A stretch of DNA of 45,420 nucleotides from Acidobacteriota bacterium. GTDB lineage: Bacteria > Acidobacteriota > Terriglobia > Acidiferrales > UBA7541. The stretch covers positions 1 through 45,420 of the forward strand of contig PMES01000025.1 in the NCBI GenBank assembly GCA_003154775.1, in the 5' to 3' direction. How positions within the stretch are numbered: position 1 is the first letter of the stretch; the number at the start of each line of letters is the position of its first letter. Positions 25,885-34,749 of the stretch are shown piece by piece. The position numbers and the translations under genes are program-made. Below the pieces are notes generated by a model. It was not told where the DNA came from and ran no database searches. It saw only the letters and a program-made list of their open reading frames with translations.

Positions 25885-27036
25885 ATGACTCCCAAGGCTC
25901 CTAGATTTAACAACTGCGCTGTACTGAGCCCGCAGCAATTGGACCAATTGCTTCAGGTTCTGATCAAACGGGATTACGAAGTCCTGGGTCCCACCATCCG
26001 CGAAGGCGCCGTGGTGTACGACCATGTGGGCTCGACGAAGGACCTCCCTGCTGGTTGGACCGACGAACAGGCTGGCGGAAAATACCGGCTGAAGCGCCGC
26101 GAGGACGACGCGCTATTTGGATTCGTCGGCGGAGCACATTCCTGGAAGAAATTTGTTTTCCCGCCGGCCATGCGCTTGTGGCAGGCCCACCGCTCTAACG
26201 GGCTTTTCCAAATCGTGCCGGAGACGCGCAAGGCCACCAAGTTCGCCTTCATCGGCGTGCGCGCGTGTGAACTGCACGCCCTGAGCATCCAGGACAAAGT
26301 ATTTCTGAAGGGTCCCTACGTCGATACTGTCTATAAATTGCATCGCGAAAATATATTCATCGTCGCGGTGGATTGTGTCCAGGCGGGTGGCACGTGCTTC
26401 TGCGCGTCCATGAACACAGGCCCCAAAGCCGGTGCGGGTTTCGACCTGGCGCTCACCGAAGTTCTCCACGAGGGGCGTCACCATTTCATCGTGCGCATCG
26501 GCACAAAGGCAGGGGCCGATCTGCTCTCGCAGGTTGCGCACGAGGAAGCGACGGCGGCCGACGTGGAGTTTGCCGAAAACCTTGTTGCCGAAGCCGCCAA
26601 ACATATGGGCCGCAGCCTCGACGTCAACGGCATCAAGGAAATGCTCTACCGCAATATCGAGCATGTGCGCTGGGATCAAGTGGCGGACCGGTGCTTGAGT
26701 TGCTCCAACTGCACGATGGTGTGCCCGACGTGTTTCTGTTCCACGGTCGAAGATCTCACCGATTTGTCCGGGCAGCAGGCGGAGCGCTGGCGCAAATGGG
26801 ATTCCTGCTTTACGACCGATTTCTCCTATATCCACGGCAGCAGCGTGCGCTCGACGCCGCGATCCAAATATCGCCAGTGGATGATGCATAAGCTGGCTTA
26901 TTGGATCGACCAGTTTGGCATTTCGGGGTGCGTGGGATGCGGACGTTGCATCACCTGGTGCCCTGTGGGGATTGATATCACCGAAGAGGCGCGCGTGATT
27001 CGCGAAGGCGAGACGCCCGCCAGCGCCGCCGGGTGA
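25885..27036 (+). CDS. hydB: Group 3b-like NiFe hydrogenase beta subunit (4Fe-4S protein)
   Basis: A cytosolic iron-sulphur protein of 383 residues. It passes electrons between the hydrogenase core and the flavin subunit. Two C-terminal 4Fe-4S motifs are seen: CLSCSNCTMVCPTC, and CVGCGRCITWCP near the end. FAFIGVRACELHALSIQDKVF and GGTCFCASMNTGP are typical of the sulfhydrogenase beta family. A GGGAGCGAGA site precedes the ATG. It is the first gene of a compact six-gene operon whose order (beta, cyclic-nucleotide-binding, gamma, delta, alpha, protease) fits bacterial group 3b NADP-linked hydrogenases. Confidence 0.9.
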   Translation: MTPKAPRFNNCAVLSPQQLDQLLQVLIKRDYEVLGPTIREGAVVYDHVGSTKDLPAGWTDEQAGGKYRLKRREDDALFGFVGGAHSWKKFVFPPAMRLWQAHRSNGLFQIVPETRKATKFAFIGVRACELHALSIQDKVFLKGPYVDTVYKLHRENIFIVAVDCVQAGGTCFCASMNTGPKAGAGFDLALTEVLHEGRHHFIVRIGTKAGADLLSQVAHEEATAADVEFAENLVAEAAKHMGRSLDVNGIKEMLYRNIEHVRWDQVADRCLSCSNCTMVCPTCFCSTVEDLTDLSGQQAERWRKWDSCFTTDFSYIHGSSVRSTPRSKYRQWMMHKLAYWIDQFGISGCVGCGRCITWCPVGIDITEEARVIREGETPASAAG

Positions 27037-27048
27037 GGAGGAGTGCTA

Positions 27049-27513
27049 ATGATTCACACGCTGGAGACCGTCATCAGGGAACATCCATTCTTCCATGACT
27101 TCCCTGAAGAACATTTGTCGTTCATCACCGGCTGCGCGAAAAATGTCCAGTTCCCGGAAAAGCATTTTATTTTTCTGGAAGGGGATCCCGCCGACGAGTT
27201 CTATTTCATCCGCGAAGGCATGGTTTCGGTCGAGATGGTGATTCCCCACCTTGGCGCAACCACGGTGCAGACCCTCGGCGAAGGCGAGATTCTCGGCTGG
27301 TCGTGGGTTTCGCCGCCATACCGCTGGCATTTTAATGCCAAGACACTGAAGCGCACGCGCGCGCTGGTCTTCGACGCAAAGTGCCTCCGCGCCAAGTGCG
27401 AGGAAGACCATAACCTGGGCTACGAAATGTTGAAGCGTTTTGCCAGCATCATCACGTCGCGGCTCGATGCGACACGCCTGCAGCTATTGGATATTTATGG
27501 CCACAATGATTGA
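27049..27513 (+). CDS. Stand-alone cyclic-nucleotide-binding domain protein
   Basis: A protein of about 154 residues consisting of a single CAP-type beta-roll: [40 protein letters not shown], the phosphate-binding-like [12 protein letters not shown], and a C-terminal helix of the CRP dimerisation type. It ends before any helix-turn-helix, so it should not bind DNA by itself. The ATG at 27049 is chosen over the GTG at 27043 because AGGAGGAG is then 5 bases away. Its place inside the hydrogenase operon suggests that it adjusts the enzyme or its assembly in response to a small ligand; this is inference. Confidence 0.85.
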   Translation: MIHTLETVIREHPFFHDFPEEHLSFITGCAKNVQFPEKHFIFLEGDPADEFYFIREGMVSVEMVIPHLGATTVQTLGEGEILGWSWVSPPYRWHFNAKTLKRTRALVFDAKCLRAKCEEDHNLGYEMLKRFASIITSRLDATRLQLLDIYGHND

Positions 27514-28363
27514 AAATGAAGTCCCCCAGGGACTCAACGCGGACCCCATGATTCCGCAGCTCTACCGCGTTGACCGGGTGCGGGATGAAACGGACGACAC
27601 TTTCACGTTTAGCCTGGTTCCCGAAAACGGTGAGGCTAAGATCTCCTTCCTCCCCGGCCAGTTCAACATGCTTTATGTTTTTGGAACCGGCGAGGTGCCC
27701 ATTTCCATCAGCGGCAATCCCGCGCTGACCTCCGTGCTGGAACACACCACGCGCAGCGTGGGCATCGTCACCAAGGCCATGTGCCTGCTGAAACCCGGGG
27801 ACCAAATCGGCGTTCGCGGGCCGTTCGGCAGCCACTGGCCCCTGAACGAAGAAAATGGCCGCGACTTGGTGATCATATCCGGCGGCATCGGGCTGGCGCC
27901 GTTGCGTCCTGTGCTGTATTTCCTGATGGCGCAGCGCGAAAAATATCGCAAGATCGTTTTGCTGTACGGCGCGCGCGCGCCCGAAGATATTCTCTTCAAG
28001 AAAGAGCTGGAGCGCTGGCGCGGCAAGTTCGACCTGGAGGTACAAGTCACCGTGGATCGCGCCGCCAGCGGCTGGCGCGGAAACGTGGGTGTCGTGACGC
28101 CGCTAGTTGCCCGTGCCCCCTTCGATCCATCCAACACCGTTGCACTCCTCTGCGGCCCCGAGGTGATGATGCGCTTTGCCGTCATGGAGCTGCAGAAGCG
28201 CGGCGTCCCCCACGACCGGATATACCTTTCGATGGAGCGCAATATGAAGTGCGCGCTGGGCTATTGCGGGCACTGCCAGTACGGCCCCGGCTTTGTCTGC
28301 AAGGATGGACCCGTTTACCGCTTTGACCAGATTGTCTCAGTTTTTGGCAAGTCGGAGGTCTGA
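27497..28363 (+). CDS. hydG: Hydrogenase gamma subunit (FAD/NAD(P)-binding diaphorase)
   Basis: A protein of about 288 residues of the ferredoxin-NADP reductase type. It contains the FAD-binding region ([20 protein letters not shown]), the NAD(P)-binding loop ([18 protein letters not shown]), and the C-terminal [13 protein letters not shown]...C set for a 2Fe-2S cluster. It links the iron-sulphur chain to NAD(P)(H). The start at 27497 lies inside the end of the preceding gene (17-base overlap); the ATG at 27506 is possible too. The delta subunit ATG is two bases after its stop codon. Confidence 0.9.
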   Translation: MATMIENEVPQGLNADPMIPQLYRVDRVRDETDDTFTFSLVPENGEAKISFLPGQFNMLYVFGTGEVPISISGNPALTSVLEHTTRSVGIVTKAMCLLKPGDQIGVRGPFGSHWPLNEENGRDLVIISGGIGLAPLRPVLYFLMAQREKYRKIVLLYGARAPEDILFKKELERWRGKFDLEVQVTVDRAASGWRGNVGVVTPLVARAPFDPSNTVALLCGPEVMMRFAVMELQKRGVPHDRIYLSMERNMKCALGYCGHCQYGPGFVCKDGPVYRFDQIVSVFGKSEV

Positions 28364-28364
28364 A

Positions 28365-29144
28365 ATGGCTGCCGTGCGCAAACCCAAGATTGCCGTTTGG
28401 AAGTTCGCCTCCTGCGACGGATGCCAGTTGAGCCTGCTGGACTGCGAGGACGAACTTCTTTCCGTCGTCGGCGCCGTCGAAATCGCCAATTTCCCCGAAG
28501 CTACCCGCGCCGTCGTCAAAGGCCCTTACGATATTTCTCTCGTCGAAGGCTCCATCACTACCCCGCACGACGAAGAACGCATTCACACGATTCGCCGCTC
28601 TTCCAAGCTGCTGATCACCATCGGCGCGTGCGCCACTTCCGGCGGCATCCAGGCCTTGCGTAATTTCAAGAACGTCGCCGATTTCATCCCGATGGTGTAC
28701 GCCAAGCCGGAATACATTAAAACGCTCAGCAAATCCACCCCGATCAACGACCACGTCTTCGTCGATTTTCAATTGCGCGGCTGCCCCATCAACAAACTGC
28801 AGCTCGTCGAAGTTCTAAACGCCTTCCTGAACCGCAGGAAACCGGTGACCCCGGCGCATGGCGTGTGCATGGAGTGCAAGCGGCGCGGGACCGTTTGCGT
28901 CATGGTCGCGAACGGCACGCCGTGTCTGGGTCCCGTTACCTTGGCCGGGTGCGGCGCCCTTTGCCCCGCCTACGATCGCGGCTGCTACGGGTGCTTTGGA
29001 CCAAAGGAAACACCCAATACCACTTCGATGAGCGCGGGCTGGACCGCCCTGGGCGTCACCGAGCCGGAACTTATGCGCGCCTTCCGTTCCTTCAATGCTT
29101 ACGCCGAAGCGTTCCGGAAAGAGAGCGAAGCGCATGAACGCTAA
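28365..29144 (+). CDS. hydD: Hydrogenase delta (small, iron-sulphur) subunit
   Basis: A NiFe hydrogenase small subunit of 259 residues carrying the iron-sulphur relay next to the active site. The proximal cluster motif is [19 protein letters not shown] near the N-terminus, with [10 protein letters not shown] and [10 protein letters not shown] completing it. A Cys-rich C-terminal part ([41 protein letters not shown]) binds the other clusters. There is no Tat signal, consistent with a cytosolic enzyme. GGAGGTC precedes the ATG. It overlaps the alpha subunit gene by 11 bases. Confidence 0.92.
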   Translation: MAAVRKPKIAVWKFASCDGCQLSLLDCEDELLSVVGAVEIANFPEATRAVVKGPYDISLVEGSITTPHDEERIHTIRRSSKLLITIGACATSGGIQALRNFKNVADFIPMVYAKPEYIKTLSKSTPINDHVFVDFQLRGCPINKLQLVEVLNAFLNRRKPVTPAHGVCMECKRRGTVCVMVANGTPCLGPVTLAGCGALCPAYDRGCYGCFGPKETPNTTSMSAGWTALGVTEPELMRAFRSFNAYAEAFRKESEAHER

Positions 29145-30423
29145 GACCATCAAGGTCGATGTCCTTGCACGCGTCGAGGGTGAGGGCGGCTTGTTCGTCC
29201 GGGTGCGCGATCAGCGCGTCACGGAAGTGAAGCTCAACATCTTCGAACCGCCGCGCTTCTTTGAAGCTTTCCTCCGGGGCCGCAAATTCAGCGAAGCTCC
29301 CGATATCACCGCGCGCATCTGCGGCATCTGCCCGGTCGCCTATCAAATGAGTTCCTGCCACGCTGCCGAAGACGCTTTCGGGGTCCACATCGACGGCCCC
29401 ATTCGCGAACTGCGCCGCCTGCTTTACTGCGGCGAGTGGATTGAAAGCCACGCGCTGCACATCTATCTGCTCCATGCCCCGGATTTTCTCGGCTACGAGG
29501 ATGTCATCCAAATGGCCAAGGATCATCCGGACGCCGTGCAGCGTGGGTTGCGCCTGAAGAAAATCGGCAACCAAATCATGACTGTGGTAGGCGGCCGCGA
29601 AATCCATCCCATCAACGTGCGCGTCGGTGGATTCTATAAAGCGCCGTCCAAGCAGCAGCTCAAAGGTCTGACCGAGGATCTGAAGTGGGCGCGTGACGCC
29701 GCCGTGGAAACTTGCCGCTGGGTTTCCACGTTCACGTTTCCCGATTTTCAGCGTGATTACGAATTTGTCGCCTTGCGTCACCCGGATGAGTATCCTTTGA
29801 ACGAAGGGCGCCTCGTTTCCAGCAAGGGGCTCGATATTCCCATCCAGGAATACGAGCAGCACTTCGCCGAAGAGCACCGCAAGCATTCCAACGCCTTGCA
29901 TTCCGTTCTACTCGAGCGCGGCTCCTACTTTGTTGGCCCGCTGGCCCGTTACAATTTGAATTTCGATAAACTCACGCCCCTGGCGCAGAAAGCGGCGCGT
30001 ACCGCAGGTCTGACCGCTACATGCCGCAATCCCTTCCAGGGAATTCTTGTGCGCGCGGTGGAAACCGTGTATGCCTGCGAAGAGGCCTTGCGCATCATCG
30101 CCCATTACGAAGTGCCCGATAAGCCTTACGTGGATGTCACGCCCCGTGTCTCCATTGGACATGGCTGCACCGAAGCGCCTCGCGGGATCCTCTATCACCG
30201 CTATCGTTACGACGATCGCGGCCTCATCTCGAACGCCAAGATCGTTCCTCCGACCTCCCAGAACCTGAAAACCATCGAGGAAGATCTCTCCGAGTTTGTC
30301 AGCGCGCGTCTGCATCTCCCCAACGATCGCCTGCAATGGCAATGCGAACAAGCCATCCGCAACTACGATCCCTGCATCTCCTGCGCTACGCACTTCCTGA
30401 AACTCCGGGTAGAGCGCGAATGA
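29134..30423 (+). CDS. hydA: Hydrogenase alpha (large, NiFe catalytic) subunit
   Basis: The catalytic subunit, 429 residues. The four nickel-binding cysteines are present: [11 protein letters not shown] at about 61-71, and DPCISCATH near the C-terminus. A nine-residue tail (FLKLRVERE) follows the His and is expected to be removed after Ni insertion. Tyr stands where several other NiFe groups have His in the first motif. The protease gene begins within the stop codon (ATGA overlap), matching this maturation step. The group assignment (3b, bidirectional, NADP-linked) rests on the operon and subunit set. The accessory hyp genes are not in the window. Confidence 0.92.
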   Translation: MNAKTIKVDVLARVEGEGGLFVRVRDQRVTEVKLNIFEPPRFFEAFLRGRKFSEAPDITARICGICPVAYQMSSCHAAEDAFGVHIDGPIRELRRLLYCGEWIESHALHIYLLHAPDFLGYEDVIQMAKDHPDAVQRGLRLKKIGNQIMTVVGGREIHPINVRVGGFYKAPSKQQLKGLTEDLKWARDAAVETCRWVSTFTFPDFQRDYEFVALRHPDEYPLNEGRLVSSKGLDIPIQEYEQHFAEEHRKHSNALHSVLLERGSYFVGPLARYNLNFDKLTPLAQKAARTAGLTATCRNPFQGILVRAVETVYACEEALRIIAHYEVPDKPYVDVTPRVSIGHGCTEAPRGILYHRYRYDDRGLISNAKIVPPTSQNLKTIEEDLSEFVSARLHLPNDRLQWQCEQAIRNYDPCISCATHFLKLRVERE

Positions 30424-30914
30424 CCGCGCCCCTCAGCAGCGCGCTGCTGATCGGGGTGGGCAACCCCTTCCGCGGCGACGACGGTGTGGGTGGTGTCGTC
30501 ATTCGCCGCCTGCGCGGCCAGAATCTCCCGGGCTTCACGATCGTGGAGGAAACTGGCGACGGCGCCGAATTGCTGGAAGCCTGGAAGGGTGCTTCCGCGG
30601 TCATCCTGGTGGATGCGGTGCAATCCGGTGTCGCTCCCGGCACCATTCACCGGCTCGACGCCGCCACCGAAAAGCTTCCCAAGTGGTTTTCCCATTGTTC
30701 CACGCACGCCTTCGGAGTGGCCGAAGCCATCGAACTTGCGCGCACCATCGGCGAATTGCCTCCTTCTCTCATTGTTTACGGCATCGAAGGCCTCGATTTT
30801 TCCGCTGGGACCTCGTTGTCTCCGGAAGTCGCCGCAAGCGTTCCGGGGGTCGTCTCCAGCATCCTCGCCGAAATCCGCGGGCTTGCCGGCCTCAAGTCCG
30901 CGCGCATCGCCTGA
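30420..30914 (+). CDS. Hydrogenase maturation protease
   Basis: A protein of 164 residues of the HyaD/HycI family, which clips the C-terminal tail of the large subunit after nickel insertion. [19 protein letters not shown] carries the metal-binding Asp or Glu region, and VDAVQSG and [14 protein letters not shown] are further family blocks. The ATG overlaps the alpha-subunit stop codon by four bases, so expression is coupled to its substrate. It is the last gene of the hydrogenase operon. Confidence 0.9.
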   Translation: MTAPLSSALLIGVGNPFRGDDGVGGVVIRRLRGQNLPGFTIVEETGDGAELLEAWKGASAVILVDAVQSGVAPGTIHRLDAATEKLPKWFSHCSTHAFGVAEAIELARTIGELPPSLIVYGIEGLDFSAGTSLSPEVAASVPGVVSSILAEIRGLAGLKSARIA

Positions 30915-31000
30915 GCCGGCGATTCCTCCGCACGGAACCTGCTGCGGACCCTAGGGCAATCTGTAGAGTGAGGCGTGCTAGAGTCTCTCTGGTATCGCCT

Positions 31001-31708
31001 ATGCCAAAAGTCGCCATCTCTACCGCAGACCGCGTTTTTGTTCTTACCGGTGCCGGCATCAGCGCCGAAAGCGGTATTCCCACTTTTCGCGATGCCGGCG
31101 GACTCTGGCGTAATTATCGAATCGAAGAAGTTGCTTCCCCTCAAGCCTGGCGGCGTGATCCACGCCTCGTCTGGGATTTCTACTCCATGCGCCGCAAAGT
31201 CGCATCCGCCGCCAAGCCAAATCTCGGCCATATTGCCCTCGCATCTCTCGAACAGGCTCTCCACGACCGCCTTTTTGTCTGCACGCAAAACGTCGACAAT
31301 CTTCACGAGCAGGCGGGCGCGCGGCGCGTTCTCCACATGCACGGCGAACTCTTCAAGAGCCGTTGCGACTCCTGTTCCCTCCCGCCCTTCGCAGACACCT
31401 CACTCCACGAATCACCCGGCGAGCTCCCACGCTGCTCCTGCGGGGGCAAAATCCGCCCGCACATTTGCTGGTTCGGCGAGACTCCTTTTGAGCTCGAGCA
31501 GATCCTTCAAGCACTCGATGATTGTTCCATCTTCATCGCTATTGGTACCTCCGGCAGCGTTGAGCCTGCCGCCAGTTTTGCCGGCCACGTGGCTGGGCGC
31601 GCCAGAACTTTCTATGTAGGTCCCGAAGCGCCCGCCAACCGCTCCTTGTTTGACGAGTGCTTTCTTGGCAAAGCGGGTGAGCTTTTGCCCGGCCTCTTTT
31701 CCTTCTGA
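31001..31708 (+). CDS. cobB: NAD-dependent protein deacylase (sirtuin, CobB type)
   Basis: A protein of 235 residues that removes acyl groups from lysines at the cost of NAD+. Seen: LTGAGISAESGIPTFR, TQNVDNLHEQAG, the catalytic His of LHMHGE, zinc cysteines CDSC and CSC, and IRPHICWFGE. FYSMRR contains the Tyr-x-x-Arg pair that in E. coli CobB and SIRT5 allows succinyl or malonyl lysine as substrate. It follows the hydrogenase protease by 86 bases and could be read with it or from its own promoter. Confidence 0.92.
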   Translation: MPKVAISTADRVFVLTGAGISAESGIPTFRDAGGLWRNYRIEEVASPQAWRRDPRLVWDFYSMRRKVASAAKPNLGHIALASLEQALHDRLFVCTQNVDNLHEQAGARRVLHMHGELFKSRCDSCSLPPFADTSLHESPGELPRCSCGGKIRPHICWFGETPFELEQILQALDDCSIFIAIGTSGSVEPAASFAGHVAGRARTFYVGPEAPANRSLFDECFLGKAGELLPGLFSF

Positions 31709-31849
31709 GGTCGCGCCTTAGTTTCGCTCACGCTCGCGGTCTTCGCGTTCCTTCTCTTCCCTGAATCGAGTACAATAATGTTTACAGTTGCCCGAATCCT
31801 TTCGGAGCAATCATTCCTCCGTCAGGTAGAGATGCACCGGAGGTGTCGA

Positions 31850-32305
31850 ATGGACTCCGATCCACAGATGGAGCGCAAGGCTCATCTAAACAAGCTGCTG
31901 GTTTATGCGGTGATTGGGGTTGTCGTCGTTGTTGTCTATTTCGTTTTCCTTCTGATCTCCCGTCATCAAGCGGCCCGCGAATTCGAGCAGCGCAACACCG
32001 AGATGTTAAACCAGCAGCATCGCGCAGAGGATCAGCTCACCATTCAACAGCTCGGTGGCCCAGGGTTCGGCATCCGCGCTCTTTACGCTAATCCCCCGGT
32101 TATCCGGCGCGGGCAATCCGCACAGGTCTGCTATGACGTCGTCAACGCGAAGACCGTCAGCCTCGATCCGCCTGTGGCGGAAGTTTGGCCATCGCACACG
32201 CGGTGTTTCGGGGTCTCGCCCAAACGGACCACCACCTACACCCTTACCGTCACTGACGCCAATGGGAAGACTGCCACGAACAACGTGGAAGTGAAAGTTC
32301 GTTGA
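31850..32305 (+). CDS. Membrane-anchored protein with Ig-like domain
   Basis: A protein of 151 residues not assigned to a named family. A single membrane helix (about 19-40, LVYAVIGVVVVVVYFVFLLI) is followed by a short charged helix and a C-terminal beta-sandwich-like region (YANPPVIRRGQSAQVCYDVV and TTTYTLTVTDANGKTATNNV), similar to Ig-like domains used for surface interactions. The ATG at 31850 is chosen for its GGAGG site six bases upstream; a longer frame from 31778 has none. Function unknown. Confidence 0.65.
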   Translation: MDSDPQMERKAHLNKLLVYAVIGVVVVVVYFVFLLISRHQAAREFEQRNTEMLNQQHRAEDQLTIQQLGGPGFGIRALYANPPVIRRGQSAQVCYDVVNAKTVSLDPPVAEVWPSHTRCFGVSPKRTTTYTLTVTDANGKTATNNVEVKVR

Positions 32306-32401
32306 CGGCTTGTCTGTTAGATAAACCTTTTATTTACAACACAATACGGGGTCATTCTGACAGGCAGAGCACGCCTCCGGCCCCCTTCCCACCCTACCCC
32401 C

Positions 32402-32431
32402 TTGTTCTCTCATTTCTCTCCCATCTATAAT
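32402..32431 (+). promoter_or_regulatory. greA promoter
   Basis: TTGTTC (32402-32407), an 18-base spacer and a perfect TATAAT (32426-32431). The predicted start of transcription is near 32438, directly at the leader hairpin. Confidence 0.6.
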
Positions 32432-32438
32432 GTGAGGA

Positions 32439-32478
32439 GCGGAGTTCGGCCCGGCCGAGCTCCGCATCGTTTTTCTTT
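32439..32478 (+). terminator. Hairpin and T-run in the greA leader (candidate attenuator)
   Basis: An 11-bp stem (GCGGAGTTCGG at 32439-32449 with CCGAGCTCCGC at 32455-32465, one G-U pair) and a 5-base loop are followed four bases later by TTTTTCTTT. It ends 13 bases before the greA start codon. The four-base gap before the T-run suggests a partial rather than a full terminator. A terminated RNA would be about 40 bases long. Confidence 0.5.
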
Positions 32479-32491
32479 AACCCGGAAAGTT

Positions 32492-32971
32492 ATGTCCGAT
32501 CCGCTTGCAAAAATTAAGAGGAAGCTCCAAACGGAGATTGACACGCTCGAGCGCGAGCTCAACGTCGAACTCCCCAAGGAGATCGCTGTTGCCCGTGCGC
32601 ACGGCGACCTCTCCGAAAACGCGGAATACAAATTCGCCAAGGAGCGCCAGGGGTACGTTAACGCCAAGATTCACCATCTCAAGAAGCGCATGGGCGATCT
32701 TGGCATGCTCAACCTCACGAACATTCCCAGGGACCGTACCGGCTACGGCTCGCGCGTCGTGGTTGTGGATGTGCAGCGCAGCGTCGAGGTCGAGTACAAG
32801 CTGGTTAGCAGCGAGGAAGCCGATGTCGAAAAGGGGCTCATCTCGACCACCTCCCCGATCGGCCGCGCTCTGCTCAATCGCAAGGTGGGGGACGAAGTCC
32901 ACGTCGCCACGCCGGCCGGCGAGAAAGAATTTGAGGTTGTGCGGCTCGTGACCATTCACGAAGAGGATTGA
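32492..32971 (+). CDS. greA: Transcription elongation factor GreA
   Basis: A protein of 159 residues that rescues backtracked RNA polymerase by stimulating RNA cleavage. The N-terminal coiled coil bears the acidic tip motif ARAHGDLSENAEYKFAKE (about 35-52). The C-terminal domain includes ISTTSPIGRALLNRKVGD and ends in a beta-rich part. Length is normal for GreA. The start has GGAAAG upstream. Expression may be tuned by the leader hairpin. Confidence 0.95.
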   Translation: MSDPLAKIKRKLQTEIDTLERELNVELPKEIAVARAHGDLSENAEYKFAKERQGYVNAKIHHLKKRMGDLGMLNLTNIPRDRTGYGSRVVVVDVQRSVEVEYKLVSSEEADVEKGLISTTSPIGRALLNRKVGDEVHVATPAGEKEFEVVRLVTIHEED

Positions 32972-33150
32972 TTCCTTCCGCTTAGGCTGCAGCCAGGGTT
33001 CATATATGATTGGGGTCCAGGTCCCGCTCGCGATTTTCTGAAACTCCGGCTATCGGGTGTCCCGAGTTGGCGCTTTCTGTCTCTGGCGTCATCGCGCAGA
33101 GCTTTTATGCGCGCGCTATCCGTCGCCCGAAAACGGAAGAAAAGGTCACT

Positions 33151-34116
33151 TTGGAAACCGTCGCATGCAATCTGTGCGGATCACGCCGCTACACAACGGT
33201 ATACGAAATGCCGGACGTGCGCCTGTTTCCAGACGAATACTTCACCGTGGTGGAATGTAACGAGTGCGGCCTCGGCTTCGTCAATCCACGGCCGGATCGC
33301 CAGGAAATTCAGAAGTATTATCCGCGGGACTACTACCAAAACGAGGAGTCCGCTAGTTTTGCGCGCTATCTTCGGAAGCGTTTCACGCAACAAGCGCGCT
33401 ATCTGAAAGAGGTGGAAGAGCGGCCCGGCCCCAGGAAGCTGCTGGATGTGGGCTGTTTTAACGGAGAATTTCCACGCTTTATGGCTGCGCGCGGATGGGA
33501 TGTCTCCGGTGTGGAGATTTCCGAGGCCTCGCTACGGATCACCGAATTTCCTGTCTTCACAGAGGAATTCAACGAGATTCCTGTCCATGCGCCTGCCTAT
33601 GACGCGATCACTGCCTGGGCCGTGCTTGAACATGTTCACGATCCCATGGCGTACTTCCAAAAGGCGTCGCAAGTGTTGAAGAAGGGCGGCCTCTTTGTTT
33701 TTCAAATGCCGAATTTTGTAAGCACCGCTTCCCGCTGCCTTTTCTGGGAAGACGTTCCCCGGCACTTGTACTTCTACACGAGAGAAACCGTTGCACAATA
33801 CCTGGAGAAAACGGGGCTCGTTTTGGAGCAAGAAGACAATCGCGGGAATGTTTACCGGTCGTCGCCGGCAAGCTGGTTGCCTTACATGGTCAGGACGCGG
33901 CTGCAGCGAAAGTCGTTTACCTACAAGGATAAACCTCTCAGCAGCAAGGAATTTCGCAAGGTGCATCACTTGCAGCGCGGAATCACGGCTGGCTTGAAAT
34001 ACTTGGCTTATTCTCCGGCGTCGGTGGTGGACCGTATGCTCTGGCCTGCCCTCGAAGCCGTCCAAATTCTTCGCAAAACCTATGGAAGCAGCACCTATGT
34101 GGCCCGCAAGCCGTAA
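33151..34116 (+). CDS. SAM-dependent methyltransferase with N-terminal zinc-ribbon-like cysteines
   Basis: A protein of about 322 residues. Two Cys pairs (CNLCGS at about 5-10 and CNECGLGFVNPRPD about 30 residues later) form a probable zinc knuckle, as in methyltransferases of glycan and natural-product clusters. The SAM-binding loop is LLDVGCFNGEFPRFMAARGW, followed by VEIS, then AVLEHVHDP and KKGGLFVFQMPN. The start is uncertain: TTG at 33151, preceded by AAAAGG, puts the first Cys pair at its usual place. The frame stays open upstream to 33010 without a good ribosome site. Substrate unknown, perhaps a sugar or lipid. Confidence 0.75.
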   Translation: METVACNLCGSRRYTTVYEMPDVRLFPDEYFTVVECNECGLGFVNPRPDRQEIQKYYPRDYYQNEESASFARYLRKRFTQQARYLKEVEERPGPRKLLDVGCFNGEFPRFMAARGWDVSGVEISEASLRITEFPVFTEEFNEIPVHAPAYDAITAWAVLEHVHDPMAYFQKASQVLKKGGLFVFQMPNFVSTASRCLFWEDVPRHLYFYTRETVAQYLEKTGLVLEQEDNRGNVYRSSPASWLPYMVRTRLQRKSFTYKDKPLSSKEFRKVHHLQRGITAGLKYLAYSPASVVDRMLWPALEAVQILRKTYGSSTYVARKP

Positions 34117-34178
34117 CGACTGGCGGTGCCTGCAAACCGGCCTTGTGATGCCAAATCCGCTCGGCTAGGATGTCAACT

Positions 34179-34409
34179 ATGGTTACCCACGACTTCAATG
34201 TCTTTCTCGAACCGGACGCGGAGTATGGCGGCTACGTTGTTGTGTGTCCTCCTCTCCCGGGATGCTACTCCCAGGGAAAGACCGTTTCCGAAGCGCTCGC
34301 CAACATCCGCGAAGCAATCGAACTGGTCCTCGAGGACATGGGAAGCCGCGGCGAGGAAATTCCCGATCCCAGCGAAGTTCTGGTTGGCAGTGTTGTCGTA
34401 ACTCGATGA
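34179..34409 (+). CDS. hicB: HicB-like antitoxin
   Basis: A protein of 76 residues with the HicB/UPF0150 partial RNase-H-like fold: FNVFLEPDAEYGGYVVVCPP, LPGCYSQGKTVSEALANIRE, IELVLEDM. It has no C-terminal DNA-binding helix-turn-helix or ribbon-helix-helix, so it is the short HicB form. The ATG at 34179 has AGGA eight bases upstream; 34170 is an alternative. Its stop codon overlaps the start of the broken hicA reading frame as ATGA. Confidence 0.8.
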   Translation: MVTHDFNVFLEPDAEYGGYVVVCPPLPGCYSQGKTVSEALANIREAIELVLEDMGSRGEEIPDPSEVLVGSVVVTR

Positions 34410-34636
34410 ACCGCCGGCTTCCCGTCATTTCTGGGAACGAGTTGGTCCGCGCTTTGGCCAAGTTCTGATACGAAGCAGTACGGCAGAAGGGCAGTCACGT
34501 TCGCATGCGTCATCCAACGGATACCAAAAAGCTTCCCGTTACAATTCCATTGCACAATGAAATCGCCTTCGGCACCCTCCGGAGGATTTTGCGCGATGCC
34601 GGCATAACCGCCGAGCAATTGATTGCCAGCCTCTGA
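34406..34636 (+). pseudogene. hicA: HicA-like toxin gene interrupted by a TGA codon
   Basis: The frame begins MNRRLPVISGNELVRALAKF, meets TGA at 34466-34468, and continues in the same frame as YEAVRQKGSHVRMRHPTDTK and later IPLHNEIAFGTLRRILRDAG to a TGA at 34634-34636. This is a complete HicA of 76 codons (double-stranded-RNA-binding fold, active-site His in GSH). The internal TGA replaces the conserved Gly before the aromatic residue (GF/GY), consistent with one GGA to TGA change. The toxin is therefore probably dead unless the stop is read through or is a sequencing error. It overlaps hicB by four bases. Confidence 0.85.
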
Positions 34637-34749
34637 TATCACCGCAAGAAGCAGGGCGGAGAATTTGTTGCTGGAGAGGCTCCGGTCTATGCCAAATGCT
34701 GGCATCCTGCGGCCGAGGTGCGTACAATGAGCCCTTCCCAAGGAAGCAT

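Noticed and set aside
34466-34468. Selenocysteine at the TGA of hicA
   Set aside because: The replaced residue is a conserved structural Gly, not Cys, and I see no selenocysteine-insertion hairpin; nonsense mutation is simpler.
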